A stretch of DNA of 64,000 nucleotides, from positions 35,098,801 through 35,162,800 of the forward strand of contig OU744734.1 of the NCBI GenBank assembly GCA_916613615.1. Direction: 5' to 3'. This DNA is from Steromphala cineraria. Taxonomy: Eukaryota > Mollusca > Gastropoda > Trochida > Trochidae. The translations under genes and the position numbers were made by a program. Every line of letters begins with the position of its first letter. Position 1 is the stretch's first letter. Of the stretch, positions 1 through 12,993 are shown piece after piece. The notes beneath the pieces were generated by a model, which was not told where the DNA came from, ran no database searches, and worked only from the letters and a program-made list of their open reading frames with translations.

Positions 1-1974
1 CGGTCTGCGAGGAAGGGTTGTACTATCAGATCAAAGTAGCACCTTAATTCCCCTATATTTCACTCAACACGTCTTGTACCCCGGTACTTTTAGTCCATGG
101 CTATATTTACAGGAGTTTTCAAAGATGGAAGGTAGATAAAATGTCGAACGAAATCCAGAATGCATTCTCAGGATGTCTAAACAATGACCACTCACGAAAA
201 CCGTTTAAGATGCTACATACAAAGAAAATTGTTTTCACCTCTTTTGCTAGTCCTTATTTTGACTTTCTTACGTAAATTCAATGTTTTTTATTATGTACAT
301 GTTTTTATGTTGATTTAAAAAATATAAATAAGTTTCAAGACCTTAGATCGAGAATCGCACCATGTACAGTAATGTAAGAGTTGTTTATAAATTAAATTGA
401 TATACACTGGGAGACACGTGACCGAAATTCGGATATGAACTTTCCCATGTAAGACACGCATGCAATAATATTTAACTCTTAATCATTTGTGATATTAACA
501 AATTCCAACGAACAGCTGTTTAAATGAATCGTACCAAAGAACCCAACTGTTAATGTTTGAAATTAAAAAGTCAACGTTAATTTCAGGCTATTAAAAGCCT
601 ATATACAGAAAGTCCGTTGACGTACGTTTTAAGACGCTGTCAATTATGCGGTTGAACATAAACAATCATGCTCTGCACGTGCATGTAAATTTCACGTGAA
701 ATTAGCACACCGGCTGCCTGTCATTATGTCATGGTGATGACGGGTGCATGTTTTTCTCGTGCACTGAAACGTATGATTGTGTGTGATTAACACGTTTTGC
801 AGAATACGTTGAGTTATGTTTTTCTTATCTTTTGACTTATTTCATAACCTACTTAAACTTTTCACCTTTTAACGATGAGGTTGGTAAACGTTCTGTTTTG
901 GATTCTGACAAGACTTTTGTTAAACGTTTTGAGCTGTTAATTAAGCAAGAGACCAAATCAGAAATATCCTTGATTCTGTTTCTGCAACTGAGCAAATAAA
1001 TACATACAAGAATCCCGAAATTCTTTTCATGACATTAAGAAAAGACAGCAGTTTCTGAATTGCCTACATAGACGTGTTCAGTCAATGTAAATAGTTATAT
1101 TTGAATGTTTCAGGTTTACATAACGATTGCATTGTGTTTGGCTGAAATTGACACCGTGTTGAAAATAACGAACCTTTTGTCGAAACATGCATTTAAAGTA
1201 AAGAAAAGTAATTTTTAAAAGAAATATAAAGAATACGCCTAAGATCTAGATACAAAGAAAACAGTCAAATTGTGTCTTAATTTCAGATCTCATTCCAAAA
1301 TAAGGTCAGTTTACATTCACAGAAAACCCACTTCTCCGAGGTTTGCCGAAACATTCGGAACTGCTATGCCTGACATCTGAAACCTCGAAACGAAGATGTG
1401 CAAACGTTATAGGGAATTAACGGGCAATAAAAGTCAAGTGGTAGACAATGTCGAACACATGCTATGGTTGTCGAAGGTAACAATCATGTTGGTAAAAACT
1501 GTTCATGGCCAAATACCAATGTTTACCATTTTTTATCAAAGTTCACCGCACGGAAACCTCCCGCGGTAAACTGAGAATTTCGATGCAGAGTTTGTTTATA
1601 GTGATATTTACCACAGCATGAACACGTATAATTGGAGCAAGGAATTTGAGAGAGTATTTATAATGGCGAAGGATTTCGCCCGTAAATGTTTACAAATCAA
1701 ATGCATGTTGCCCGACTTTGAAGGGTATCTTTTAACTCTACATGGTATCTTGTGAAGGCGGAAGGTCGAAGGTCACAGAAAGGAGACCCCTTGTTCCCAC
1801 CCATATCGTTCAAGGCAAGGATTTTGAATTTGAAATTACGCAATTTGTTTTAGAACTCATTCAAATGATATGATTAATATTGCTTGAACGACTCCTTATC
1901 ATAGGTTTCAACGTTTTACTAATTGTATCAACATTGAATAAGAAACAATAAACATGTTTACTTTAACTGAACCT
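1..1974. other. Non-coding flank, nothing recognised
   Basis: This is AT-rich sequence with short open frames only. No splice-flanked frame, RNA gene or repeat boundary could be supported. Confidence 0.5.
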
Positions 1975-2341
1975 TTAAAGGGGCAGTAGCACGTTTTTTG
2001 GTAATTTTATATTTGAAATTTGTCACTGCTAATTGTAAGTTAATGGTTAATGTATTATTTTGACAGTGTCAAAAATCTCATTACACAATTCAATCATCCA
2101 TAGTCAGAGGACAAAGCATGAAGATTCACATAAAATCCATTGGCGGCCATTTTGTGAGAACACCTTTAATTCATTTTGTGTAAGAAAAAGGAATCGCATG
2201 GCTAAACTTTACGTTATATATATTTGAATTATTACTGCTCCATTTAGTTTAAAGACAGTGTCTTTCAATTGTGAACCATTAATTCTCATTTTCCTGACAT
2301 CACCTTATTTTCCTTCTAAAAACGTGCTACTGCCCCTTTAA
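1975..2341 (+). mobile_element. TTAA-flanked inverted-repeat element, copy 1 (non-autonomous, about 365 bp)
   Basis: The element starts TTAA|AGGGGCAGTAGCACG and ends CGTGCTACTGCCCCT|TTAA. The interior is non-coding. It includes a segment reading about GGCGGCCATTTTGTGAGAAC and a right sub-end with CCTGACATCACCTTAT. Four other main copies occur at 3233, 30510, 38117 and 46383. The conserved TTAA at both outer edges suggests piggyBac-type target duplication, although TA with an extra A is also possible. There is no transposase in the window. Confidence 0.85.
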
Positions 2342-3232
2342 GTCGATTTGAGATTATCATTTGAAAACACTGATTGGTGAGCACATCTTCAAGTTAGGAG
2401 AAATAAAAAAAGCAAAAACTAATTTTGTTTTAGAGGCATAATGACGCTGTGAAAACAATGTTTTGGCTTGTCCGATAAAAAATTATAATCATGTTATAAA
2501 CGTAATTTTGCTTTTTAAGAGTAAAAATAATGAATATGATATGGCATACTTAATTTAATGATTTTTCTATCAATAAAGTATTTGTTTTGTCTAAAATTGT
2601 AATTGAACCTTTCTGAATGGAAGTGAAATTGACATATTGAAGACATTACTGTCATTAAGATGTCATTCATTGGGTAATTTAGAATTATCCTAATCATCCC
2701 ATGCTGCTCAAATTACCTTTTTCATCGAAGATACTTCAACTTTCAATTTGATAATGGATTTTTAATCGATATTACTGGGGCTGAAGAAATCTATTCGAAA
2801 TGTTCACAAAGCAGTAGAGGTATGGCTATGTAGTTATGTATTACCTTCAAATTAGTTTATGTCATAGATTCATTTTGATTGAGAAGTATCTTTAGGGACA
2901 CCTCAAGAATATATTACATGGTTTATGTATAAATACATAAACCTCATTGAAATAAGAGAACCCGACACAACACCATGAAACCATACTCAATCCAGAAATG
3001 CAACGACGTACGAGTGATAAAGTTGAACTCAGTTCAGTTAATCTGTAGAAGTGTGAATCGTTTTGATAAAAAATGTGACCCAACGAATCAAATATGGTAT
3101 TTGTATAATGAATACACATACGACGTATGAACATTTAAAAAACAAATAACTTGAAATTCACACACAAAGATGAGTCCCCTGTACAAATGCATCGAATAGC
3201 CATTTGAGATAGAAATACATGTCATAGTACCT
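2342..3232. other. Spacer between two element copies
   Basis: AT-rich sequence with no gene or repeat unit that I can support. Confidence 0.45.
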
Positions 3233-3595
3233 TTAAAGGGGCAGTAGCACGTTTTAGGGGGAATATAAGGAGATGTAAGGAAAATTAAAATTAATGATTC
3301 CATTTGAAAGAAAATGTATTTAAACTAAATGGAGCAGTAATAATTCAAATATATAACGTATAGTTTAGCCATGCGATTCATTTTTCTTACACAAATTAAA
3401 TTAAAGGTGTTCACATAAAATGGCCGCCAATGGATTTTATGTGAATCTTCATTCTTTGTCCTCTGACTATGGATTATTGTCTTGTATAATGAGATTTTTG
3501 ACACTGTAAAAGTAATTCATTTAGCATCAACTTACAATCATCAGTGAAACATTTAGAATATAAAATTATCAAAAAACGTGCTACTTCCCCTTTAA
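3233..3595 (-). mobile_element. TTAA-flanked inverted-repeat element, copy 2 (opposite orientation)
   Basis: It has the same termini as the copy at 1975, TTAA|AGGGGCAGTAGCACG and CGTGCTACTTCCCCT|TTAA, but the interior is reversed: the GGGGGAATATAAGG end comes first. An ATGGCCGCCAATGG core is at about 3420. The open frames here (2892-3303, minus) are produced by the element and its flank and are not genes. Confidence 0.85.
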
Positions 3596-5253
3596 GTGAC
3601 TTCGCTTGAAAATCCAATGCACCAACTTATCCACACCGCTATCTGCTTGGTGTTTTCAAAGCGTGTTTGCGCGATGCAGTGGCAATATTATTGCTGGTTT
3701 TCGTTTTTGCTTTGACCACAAACATTGATGAGCTAACTCTGTACAAATTGGCTTCGTCGGCTCGTGCAAATATTTAGGGAACACTGTGGAATCCACAAAT
3801 ACCCTAAGGAAAATGTTCCTCGGTTTGAAAAGATAAAATGACGTAATCGGCCTCGACTTCAGTTAGTCTCTTACCATTTGTTATTAACATTTGTCTTGAA
3901 TGAACTGATGTTTGAATAATTGTTGAACTGAATATAATAAGTTATATTTCATAATCAATTCCATCTTTTTAAAGTAAATAATGAGTAATTTATGTACACA
4001 TTTAGGCGTTTTAGACGTTTAATTAAAGATTATGTCTATTGGAATAGTTCCAATACTTTATAGCGATTGTTACTATATGGCATAATTAAGTGGCAATGGT
4101 TTTGCGCTTAAAGGCACAAACTACCTAAGACACATAAATATGTTGATACGATATCCGAAAGGTTATTCTTCTCAATGTCGTTGTTTTTTACTGTACATGT
4201 ATATACGCTCTTCTTCAATTTGTCAATCATTAATCGACAAAAAATTATCCCCAATGTCATCTTTCAACTAGGTTGTTTTGCTATCGTGTACATACATGTA
4301 TAACATTGTTTGTATAAATACATCGAATGGACTGTCCCTTTAATTAACATAACGAAAACAGGTAACAAATCAACAAGGCAAGTCTTTGCATCTTTACGTG
4401 TTCGCTAACGACCAGCCCAGTTAGGTTTCATTAAAAGTCGGAATCTGGCGAACTCGGCACCTGTCAGTCTGCAGAATCCTTGTTCGTTTTTGACACGACC
4501 AATTACCGACCATGGTTCATAGTTTCTTCTCATGTTTATCCCAAGCGGTACCGTGGTGTTATTAAGTAATTACCCGAGTCCCACGTCGCGGGGATTATAA
4601 CAGTTCAATATGCTTAACAGTTTGTGAGGTTATGCCCCAGATTATGTTTTTCATATAATCACTTTTTCAAACGCAAGAATCTGATGGCGTTGTGCCAATA
4701 ATAGAGAAACGGTTCGTCATAGGAATGAAAATATTACCATTTAAAAGTTACATTGAATTTACAAACGCAAGAATCTGATGGCGTGGTGCCAATAATTGAG
4801 AAAAGGTTCGTCATAGGAATGAAAATATTACCATTTAAGTTACATTGAATTTAATTATATAACAAAATAATTTTGATGATTCTGAAATGATATTCTAAGG
4901 TTATCAGTCAAGTCGTTTATTCGTATGAGGGCCAGCGTGTTATGAATTTTTAACATAAATAAATATACGAAGCATATTGGACATACAAAACATATTTAGA
5001 TATGTTGCTATTCTCCCCTACTGTTTAAACAGTTTTTGCCTTAGTTCAAAACTCGTACACAAATATCTACAAAGATCGTTAAGTAATTTTCCAGATGAAG
5101 ATGATAGTAACTGGTTAAATTTAAAAATGATGGATTTACATAATAAAGGGTTTTGCATAGCGTATTCATATATATAGATATATATATACTTAATACAACC
5201 ATGGGCCTTTGAAGGGCATATATATATGGAAAACAGAAGAACAGATCTTCTGA
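3596..5253. other. Non-coding stretch (apart from the 94-bp duplication)
   Basis: There is no supported gene. The small open frame at 4977-5177 has AT-driven composition and no splice or family support. Confidence 0.45.
4669..4853. repeat. Two-copy tandem repeat, 94-bp unit
   Basis: The unit beginning ACGCAAGAATCTGATGGCGT occurs at about 4671 and 4765. It is followed in both copies by GTGCCAATAAT, GGTTCGTCATAGGAATG and AATATTACCATTTAA. The copies differ at only a few positions, so the duplication is recent. Confidence 0.8.
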
Positions 5254-5450
5254 TAGTCTAACACTTAGGCACTGGAATCAAATGGTCAAGTTTTCTTCAT
5301 TTTCAAGTAATAATCGAGCTCTGATATCTTCATATAGACTTTCCTATTGGCTTTTATATTATTTCAGGGTCTGGCTGACATTCTTTAGTTCTGACAAAAA
5401 AATTCTCAGTTTGTGATTTTCACAATAATGAAGTTATTGTCCAGATCCTG
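5254..5450 (+). repeat. Degenerate copies of two short interspersed elements
   Basis: TAGTCTAACACTTAGG at 5254 is the left end of the family also seen at 16552, 29664, 36096, 49340 and 57533, and GGTCTGGCTGACA at about 5368 resembles its right end. At 5410-5450, TTTTCACAATAATGAAG and TATTGTCCAGA match an arm of the hairpin element at 53399-53504. Confidence 0.5.
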
Positions 5451-6276
5451 TTATTCTTAATACAAAAATCTGACATTATACTTGTCTAGATTCATAATCT
5501 TTTCCAAACGATTTAACATTTGCACATATTCTAGTTTGAAACAGTGGATAGTCTTTGGATTACATGTTTGTTTTCTTTTCTTTTATCACAACAAATATGT
5601 TTTATAAAGGATCATTGCATATGGTTTAAACATTTGCCGTTGCACATTACGGCCAAACCAGGAGAACTAAACTTTTAATTCAACGTCAGAAAAAATACTT
5701 TATCCTCTGATAAGATTACTGACGCAAAAGCAAATAAATAAAAGGTAACCCAATCTCAAATGTTTTGTTTACAAATGTAACCTTTTTGGACTCAAGTTTG
5801 GATTTTACAGATAAAAGAATATGAAAAACAAAGTTTTTATATGAAATATTATTCTTTGTTTGATCTTTATATACCATTTGTGCAAGACGCTTCTTATTTT
5901 TCACTTTGATAAAAACAAAGATCATAACTGTAGTCAATATTGCTTACCTTGACAAAAACGAATAATTCTTAAACCTTCTTCAAGACCTTGTCTAGACATT
6001 TTTGTTTTGCCAGTCCACAAGAAATCGTAAAAATTCTATTGTTTCAAAAGCTATGATACTTTTCTTCACAAAACAAAGAAGATATATGTCATGTTAAGAG
6101 ATGAAGAAAGCGAGACAACTGCCAGAAAACTGACATTTGTATTTTCCATTTTGTTCTACATTTGCATGAATTTACAACATCTTTTTTATATACAAATGTA
6201 GACAATAAAAGTCGTTACTTATGAAGAAACGTGATCTTTCAAGTCAGCAGCTATTGCTTTTCAATTGATACCACTC

Positions 6277-6507
6277 TTAAAGGGGGTCTCCAACTTCTAA
6301 TTTTTAACTTCCAGTGATTTATTAGCGAGGCCCCGAGAGGGTCGGAGAGGGCCTCGCTAATAAAACACTGTTGTAAAAATTAGAAGTTGGAGACCCCCTT
6401 TATTTTTTTAACTTCCAGTGTTTTATTAGCGAGGCCCCGAGAGGGTCGGAGAGGGCCTCGCTAATAAAACACTGGAAGTTAAAAATCAGAAGTTGGAGAC
6501 CCCCTTT
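6277..6507. repeat. Tandem pair of nested palindromes
   Basis: Two hairpin units follow each other. Each has outer arms AAAGGGGGTCTCCAACTTCT and their complement, inner arms TTTTATTAGCGAGGCC and their complement, and a central CCGAGAGGGTCGGAG. The second unit (from about 6409) repeats the inner palindrome perfectly, including AACTTCCAGTG arms. The first unit starts at TTAA|AGGGGG (6277). The right end at about 6506 runs into a degenerate copy of the AGGGGCAGTAGCACG element. Confidence 0.85.
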
Positions 6508-6910
6508 CAAGGGACAGTAGCACATTTTTTTGTGTCAATAAATTAATCTAAAAAAGCGAAAATGTATGTTACAATGTAATACAATGCTTGTTGATCAACA
6601 GTAGCAGTTCAGTTCCTACCCCGATGAAAAGGTGTTTACACGAAAATGGCTGTCATCAGTTTTTGGATGATGCTTGACTATTGCTTCTACGACTACGGAT
6701 AATCGGATTTAGTTGTGAGACTTCTGACCCTCTGAATATTATATTTTGCCAAAAACGAATATTTATTTGGGAAATAATAAAACTGGAGTTATTGATGGCA
6801 CTAACATTCGAATTGTGATTTTTTCCTAAGTTAAGGCATATTAGCACGTTATTTTCAGGACAATAAGGTGTTATTAAAAAATGAATAAATGTTACCAATT
6901 AAAGGACAAC
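6507..6910. mobile_element. Degenerate pieces of the AGGGGCAGTAGCACG element family
   Basis: AGGGACAGTAGCACA at about 6510 is a decayed left terminus. AAAGGTGTTTACACGAAAATG at about 6628 corresponds to the family core. From 6832, TTAAGGCATATTAGCACG followed by GGACAATAAGG looks like an inverted right terminus. No complete element can be drawn. Confidence 0.55.
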
Positions 6911-7009
6911 AGTTTATAACCAATACGAGGAATTGGGTCAAGTAAGGCGAACCAATTATCTAACCAAATCACTGGAAAACACTTTCAATCGAAGCAAAGT
7001 GCCGTGTTT

Positions 7010-7131
7010 CCTCAAATAAGCGCCGGTCCCAAATAAGGTAGTTGAGAAAATAAGCGCCGAGCCTCAAATAAGCGCCGGTACCAAATAAGGTAGTTGAGAA
7101 AATAAGCGCCGAGCCTCTAATAGCGCCGGGT
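7010..7131. repeat. 52-bp tandem repeat with AATAAGCGCCGG units
   Basis: CCTCAAATAAGCGCCGGT starts at 7010 and 7062, with a partial third copy at 7114 (period 52). Each contains a second AATAAGCGCCGAG. Related AAGCGCCGG motifs continue to about 7275. The GCC-rich motifs recall the subterminal AATCGCCTG/ATTGCCCGG motifs of the elements at 36885 and 50061. Confidence 0.75.
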
Positions 7132-7279
7132 CTTACCCATTGAATTTATGTCCTTAAGTAAACCTGTAACACAGAAGAAGAAGAAATAGTTTATTCCGTT
7201 GTCACACATATTCAATGTAAAAAACGATTTGAAACAAACTCAAATTTTAAGCGCCGGACCTCCAATAAGCACCAGAGCA

Positions 7280-9690
7280 CTAGCCGGATCCCGCGAACAA
7301 AACCAAACCAATAACTGCTCCTCGACAAACTCGAGCGAAAAAAACAATTTCATTTCCATTGCTTGTTAAGGTCAATTAAGCAAGGTATCACCTGGTAATT
7401 ACTTCAGGTACATAAGATACCCCTTTCCCCCATAACCAATGATTGTTCCCCCTCATGACAGGTGTTAAAAGTTGTTATCTCACAGGTGATGCGCCTCCAC
7501 CGTACCAGAGATGTTTTTCAATGTAGACTAAATACTTTATCAGCAATCTGGCGTTACATTACCTAAAGCCGCGGTATCTTGTGATGATTGCAGCGTTAAC
7601 GAGAGGTAAACACAAACCAACGTTTATCTTCGTCTCTAGTCGTACTGATGGAATCGGAGTTTTTTGGTTTTGGTGTTTGACAGCAATGTTTTGGTATGAA
7701 TGAATCATAAACTAATCTCATTGAATTCAGATCCGTACTATCCCTCGCATCTAACTGCAATTCTGAAAAGTTGATTTTGATCATATTTCAATGAGATTGT
7801 TTATGTGCTTCACAGTTACAAATTTTACGTCAAAGACGTTCATTATCCTTTTTAATTCCACCCTATTCTCACTCATTCATCTGAGGAAATATATTTTTAT
7901 AAAATGTTTTTAACATTCTCTTCCCACAGAGGTAGATCAAGCCTTAAAATGTTGATTCTACCTCTGTTCTAATAAGACCAAATCCTCGGGTTCCGGTAGT
8001 TTCCCCTGGCGGAAAAAAATTACACCAAAATCGATTTAGATATTTTAGCAAATGACAACGCTTCTCGCATGTAAAGGGTGATTCATCTCCCTATTCCTTT
8101 GCCATGATTCAGTAGCCAAATTGATAATTCAAGAACAGCGTCGCTGATTGCACAACTAACTTTGATTGCCTCCAATCAGGCATTTCCCATTCTAGCCCAC
8201 AAACTCGGAGTAATAGAACAGAGATCGTATCTACATTTCGTGACTTGATCTGCCCCTGTGGGGTGAGAATGGTTTTTAAAAAGAATTGTCAATTTCAGAG
8301 AAGTATTTGTTGAGAGTAGCGTTAATCCATGCTTTCATCGTAAGATTTCTGTTAGTAGACATAGAAAACTTTATCCTGTCCCAGGGTAAAGCGTAAACGA
8401 CTTTCCACTCTTACGAACATGGAGCATCAGCGTATACGATCTACATGAACTTGTGTTTTTAAAGAGTTGCATTTCTTTCTATTTGTAAGAAGATCGTTTC
8501 TAATGAGCCTTATTTGGTTTTCTGTCTAATCGGATTAAATAACATATGTATTAAATTACAAATATACATTGACAGATATACATGTGAAAAGATAATTCTC
8601 TTAGAATACACTTAATATATTCAGATGTCTTTAACTCACTGACGTTTTATCATGCGTTGTGAAATGTTGAATGAAATGTAACATGATTCGTCGACCGAAA
8701 AGCTATTAATGATGCAATCATATCAGACAGCCAAGTGTAACTTTGGTGCTCTGAGTATTAGGGAAAATGAAAATTGGCATTGAATCAATTATTCAACGCA
8801 TTTGATAGAAAACGTTAGACCAAATGTATTGAATTCTACTTGTCTCTAAATTACAGGAAAAAGCCACAATTTCACTGTAAATGAGTCGATGGTTTATCTG
8901 GTGCTTGTAACTATGTTTTGACTACGTGATTATGGTAATAATTCATAATAACGTGAGAGAAAATAGCTAACTTCCTTATGATTGATCGAATGTTTGTTTG
9001 TCGTTTATCCTATCGATTTAGTTATTAAGTGATGTCCCTTTTTGCATTTTTATCGAGTTTAGTTTCTCGTTTCAACGTTTTCGTTTAAGTATGTATTTTG
9101 TAATACTCACTTTACGTGATTTAGAGAATGTCAGATTGATTTTCGTATGATTGTTTATACAATTTGTTAATCAACTGTTATATTTTTTAGGAAAAGAACG
9201 TGGCTTAGGCTTCTCCAAAAGTTTAAATATGTTGATAGCTGTCAATTAAAATCATCAAATTTTAAATATCTTGTAATAATGATGAATATGAGAGCCTGAA
9301 ATGCACATCAGCACTCTGTCAAGTATCACGGCCAAATGAAATATCATTACCACTGATAATCATCTTTATCATCCCTGAACCTTCCAAGAATTTCATCCAA
9401 AGGTCAATGTCAAGGTCAACGGTTAAACCACCAAGGTTGCTTCACAGTTTTAGCACCAAGGTACATCGATGTCCAACAGAGGTTCGTCTGATAAATGAGA
9501 GCAATAGTTGGTAGTCATCAAGAAAGTAATATCTCTCGCTATTACTGTGTTAAGTTCCTGGGATAATTCTTTATAAACAATGGCGTGTTATTCTTGGCGA
9601 GAGAGATGTTTCTTCAATCCACAAAACTCTGTGCCTGGTCGGCCGTTTGACATTTCCATGCCTTTCCTAACACTGCTTCCGTTACAACTA
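7280..9690. other. Non-coding stretch, nothing recognised
   Basis: No supported gene or clear repeat. Weak short frames (for example 7596-7784, minus) have no family resemblance. Confidence 0.45.
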
Positions 9691-10560
9691 GCATTGTTTT
9701 ACAAATGAAAACCAGCGTTTTATATGTTTTACTTGACCAAGACAAATAACAAGAAATAAGCGTAAGAAACAGTGTAAACAGTTTATGTTGAATGCCTTTG
9801 GCACTATCTTTCCGTTTAGAATGGAATAAGTATGGTATAGTGTAGGCAGTGTTATACAAAGCTATAGTATACCAAAGGCCCCATACATTTGTGCAAGTGT
9901 GTTATATAAATACGAAACACGAACATAAGAAACAGTGTAAACACTGTATGTGATATTGCTATATCACCAATTCAGCGTAAATACGAAAAAGATAATGCAC
10001 AGAAAACCTTAAGAAATATAAACCTGTGTTTCACAAAACAATTAACAAGATATAGGAGTAAGAAATAGGCTAAGCAAATTATGTTCAATTTCGATGGGAC
10101 TGAATTGCAAAAGCCTTGGCAATGCCACCAAGGGATGAATATGTTCAATACCAAAGAATACGAAGAAATAAGCATAAAAACAGAACAGTTCATGTTGAAT
10201 TGCTATGGCACTATCTTTTCGTTTAGTTATTGAATCGGTATAATACCCTTTTCAAATCCATCAGATGCCAGTACTTCAAATCCATCAAATGCTAGATATA
10301 GTTTATTTAGACAAATAAAAAAAAGCAAAAGAAACAGTTTAAACAGTTCATGTTGAATTGCTTTCTCAATATCTTGCCGTTCAAAATTGAATAGGTATCA
10401 TACCAAAAACATTTTCAAATCCATCAAATGCTAGATATTGTTTGCGTAGACAAATAAGAAAAGCAAAAGGAACAATGAAAACAGTTCATGTTGAAATTCT
10501 TTTGCAGAATGGAAAAATAATGCCAAAACCCTTTAAAAGTCCGTCAAGTTATAAAAAGTT
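9690..10560. repeat. Strongly decayed tandem array (period roughly 130-150 bp)
   Basis: Variants of AAACAGTTCATGTTGAATTG recur at about 9770, 10180, 10335 and 10480. TGGCACTATCTTTTCGTTTAG-like and CAAATCCATCAAATGC motifs recur with them, and copies of AACAAGA/AGAAATAAG lie between. The units are diverged, with indels, so boundaries are approximate. Minus-strand open frames here are by-products. Confidence 0.6.
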
Positions 10561-11497
10561 AAATAAATACAAATAGCAAGAATTAAGTGTAGCATGAATG
10601 AAAATATTTTCACGACCAGCGGGATTCGTGACCTCCGGATTGAGAGTCAGAAACTCTACCTGTTTATCTAAAGAGATATCCCCCCAGAAGTAGCCAGTAA
10701 GAATGATTGTTATCTTACCCCAACATATTAGCATGAACTGTTAAGTGTAAATGGTTAATAGTGAATGGCTATGACACTGTCTTGGTTGAACGCAGGGTCA
10801 TATTTCCCAATAATAATGTCATTTGAAAGTAAAATACACATGTCACGCATGTGTAGCTTGCACTCTTGTTCGAATACCTTTTGACCCACATTAGACTTAA
10901 TTCTATTATACTACCCCTGTTTTCAATCATTACTCGGTAGCTAAATCAATGACATTTCAAATTACGTTAGCAGAAATCCGTTTGATCTTCTGCTAAGTAG
11001 TAATTTATTCATAAGCATAAACATAGTTCTCTTATCAAATATGCTAACTAAAACATTGTTAACAATCCCAGGTGCTTGTCAACCGATTACGTAATATCTT
11101 GAATCCTCGAGGAAGTGAAATAGACATAAACCTGCCCAAAACTGCCACGAGATGAAACTTTATCAAAGAAATGAATTACCCCCGCTGTGATCTTAAAGAG
11201 TTGATTAGGAACAGTCGCAGTTATGCCCCCTTCATGCTGGGAATCAAGCCGCTAGATGGCGTTATTGGCAGTCACGTGACAGGAACCTGATGTTCCGGGG
11301 ATATCATTATGACTTGGAATCTTGTTTATGATATGAAAATATGCTCACGTGGTACCAGAACTAGCTTCTTATCAGTTATTAATTTCAGAAGTAATTGATT
11401 GAAGTGGTTTAAATTATGCATCGAATGGTTTGCACTCAATAACAGAACACCCGTAGACCCGCAAGGAACTTTTTCGTACACGGCGTTTGTCACATAC

Positions 11498-11793
11498 ACT
11501 CAGGGGCAAAAGAAACGATACCATATAGAATGTATTATAGATTAAGCTACGAGAAGTAGTTACGACTGAAACAGGTTTATTTCATGTCATAAGACAACTG
11601 ATCTAAGTTTTTAATTTCAAAGCTACATTTGTTTACGATTTAGAAAAACAAACTTTTCAAAAACCGTCGTTTAAAAATCAAGATAAGACAACTTGTGTGC
11701 CTATCACAAGGGTTCGTAGTCGTATTTAATTCACGACAGGATTTGGATTTGTACTCATTTGAAAAGTTGGTATCGTTTCTTTTGCCCCTGAGT
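11498..11793. repeat. Inverted-repeat element with perfect 26-bp ends
   Basis: ACTCAGGGGCAAAAGAAACG followed by ATACCA at 11498-11523 is exactly inverted at 11768-11793. The 244-bp interior is AT-rich and non-coding. Size and structure fit a small non-autonomous DNA element. No clear target duplication is visible. Confidence 0.75.
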
Positions 11794-12654
11794 ATATTTA
11801 ATATACTAAATTGTAGGAAATCACAGCATTTAATGGGTCTAGGGGATGTTGGTAATGGAACATGTATCCTACAATTTGTATTGGATTTGGAGCGGTTTTG
11901 ACATGAATTTTAGCTTGTTTTACCAATCAAATTCTTTATTGAAAGAAATATGTTTAAACCATATCGCTGAATCTTTGCTTTTAATGAGGCTGAAGATAAC
12001 GTCCGTTAGTCTGTTACAAGAAATTTCCCTGATATTTAGTCTGTTTAACAGCCCCTAAAACAAGAACAATAAAGATCCACAAAGTGTACATTGTTGTAGC
12101 AAGTCTAGATCATTGTTGTTTCTGAAAATGAACATTGGGCTCATTTCTCTTTTTTTTTACTAAATAGTTGATATAGATATATACCTTTCAGAGAGTAAAA
12201 TTCAGTCTGGCTGACAAGTTACTTTTCGCTTTGATCATCATCTCACTTCCTGTTACTACCTTACTGCAATTTTATACTCAAAGATTAACACAAATAATCT
12301 CCTCAGCGAAACATTAGCCACCGACTGTATTCAGTCCTATCAAATCAAGCATGTTGCATCGATCAAATCCCTTATTTTCCTTTAATAACGGAAATCTTGT
12401 CTATGATATTGAATGCTGTCAGTCTGAGTTGACATCATCCATTAACGCTGCAAGACCTCAAGCAGTTATCTCCCTTTGCATGTTCAGTGCTCCGGCTCTT
12501 GGGAGAACTTATCTAGGTTCGATGTTATTGATGGAAGCATCATTATGATTGGCTTAACCAATACAATAACGCTTCGTGTGGTTAAACTGTTCTGACATGT
12601 GGAAATATGCTACAAATTACTTCTTCAGACGTAATTGCAGATGCCAGTTATAGT

Positions 12655-12982
12655 TTGGGTTAATAATAATAATAATGTGCATACTTATATTGCGCCTTTT
12701 CCACGTCCTAAGACATGCTCAAAGCGCTACATTATTACCCCGAAGGAGTGTACTTTCACAGCTGCTACTAAGCGCTAATCACGACCATGTAGGTCAGTAC
12801 ATCCATTTTCAGGTACCCATTTTAACAGCTGGGTGGACTGAGTGCAATGTGGATGAAGTGCCTTGCCCAGGGACACAACACAGGATGAGACCCAAGTCAC
12901 AATTTTTTGGTGTCTCCACCGGGATTCGAACCCGGGTCTCCGGCGTGAGAGGCCAGCATGCTAACCACTACACCACTTTTGG
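12655..12982 (-). mobile_element. tRNA-derived SINE (minus orientation)
   Basis: Read on the minus strand, a tRNA-like head comes first. It has a box-A-like region TGGTGTAGTGGTTAGCATG (complement of about 12955-12975) and box B GGGTTCGAATCCC (complement of 12921-12933). An anticodon-loop-like CTCTCAC makes tRNA-Glu a plausible ancestor. A body with TAGCGCTTTGAGC and GGAAAAGGCGC follows, then an (ATT)n tail at 12660-12676. The open frame at 12675-13079 is a translation of this repeat and is not a gene. Confidence 0.8.
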
Positions 12983-12993
12983 TCCATCGTGGG

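Noticed and set aside
12901..12982. A functional tRNA-Glu gene on the minus strand
   Set aside because: The promoter boxes and CTC loop are present, but the region continues into a SINE body with an (ATT)n tail, so it is a retroelement head.
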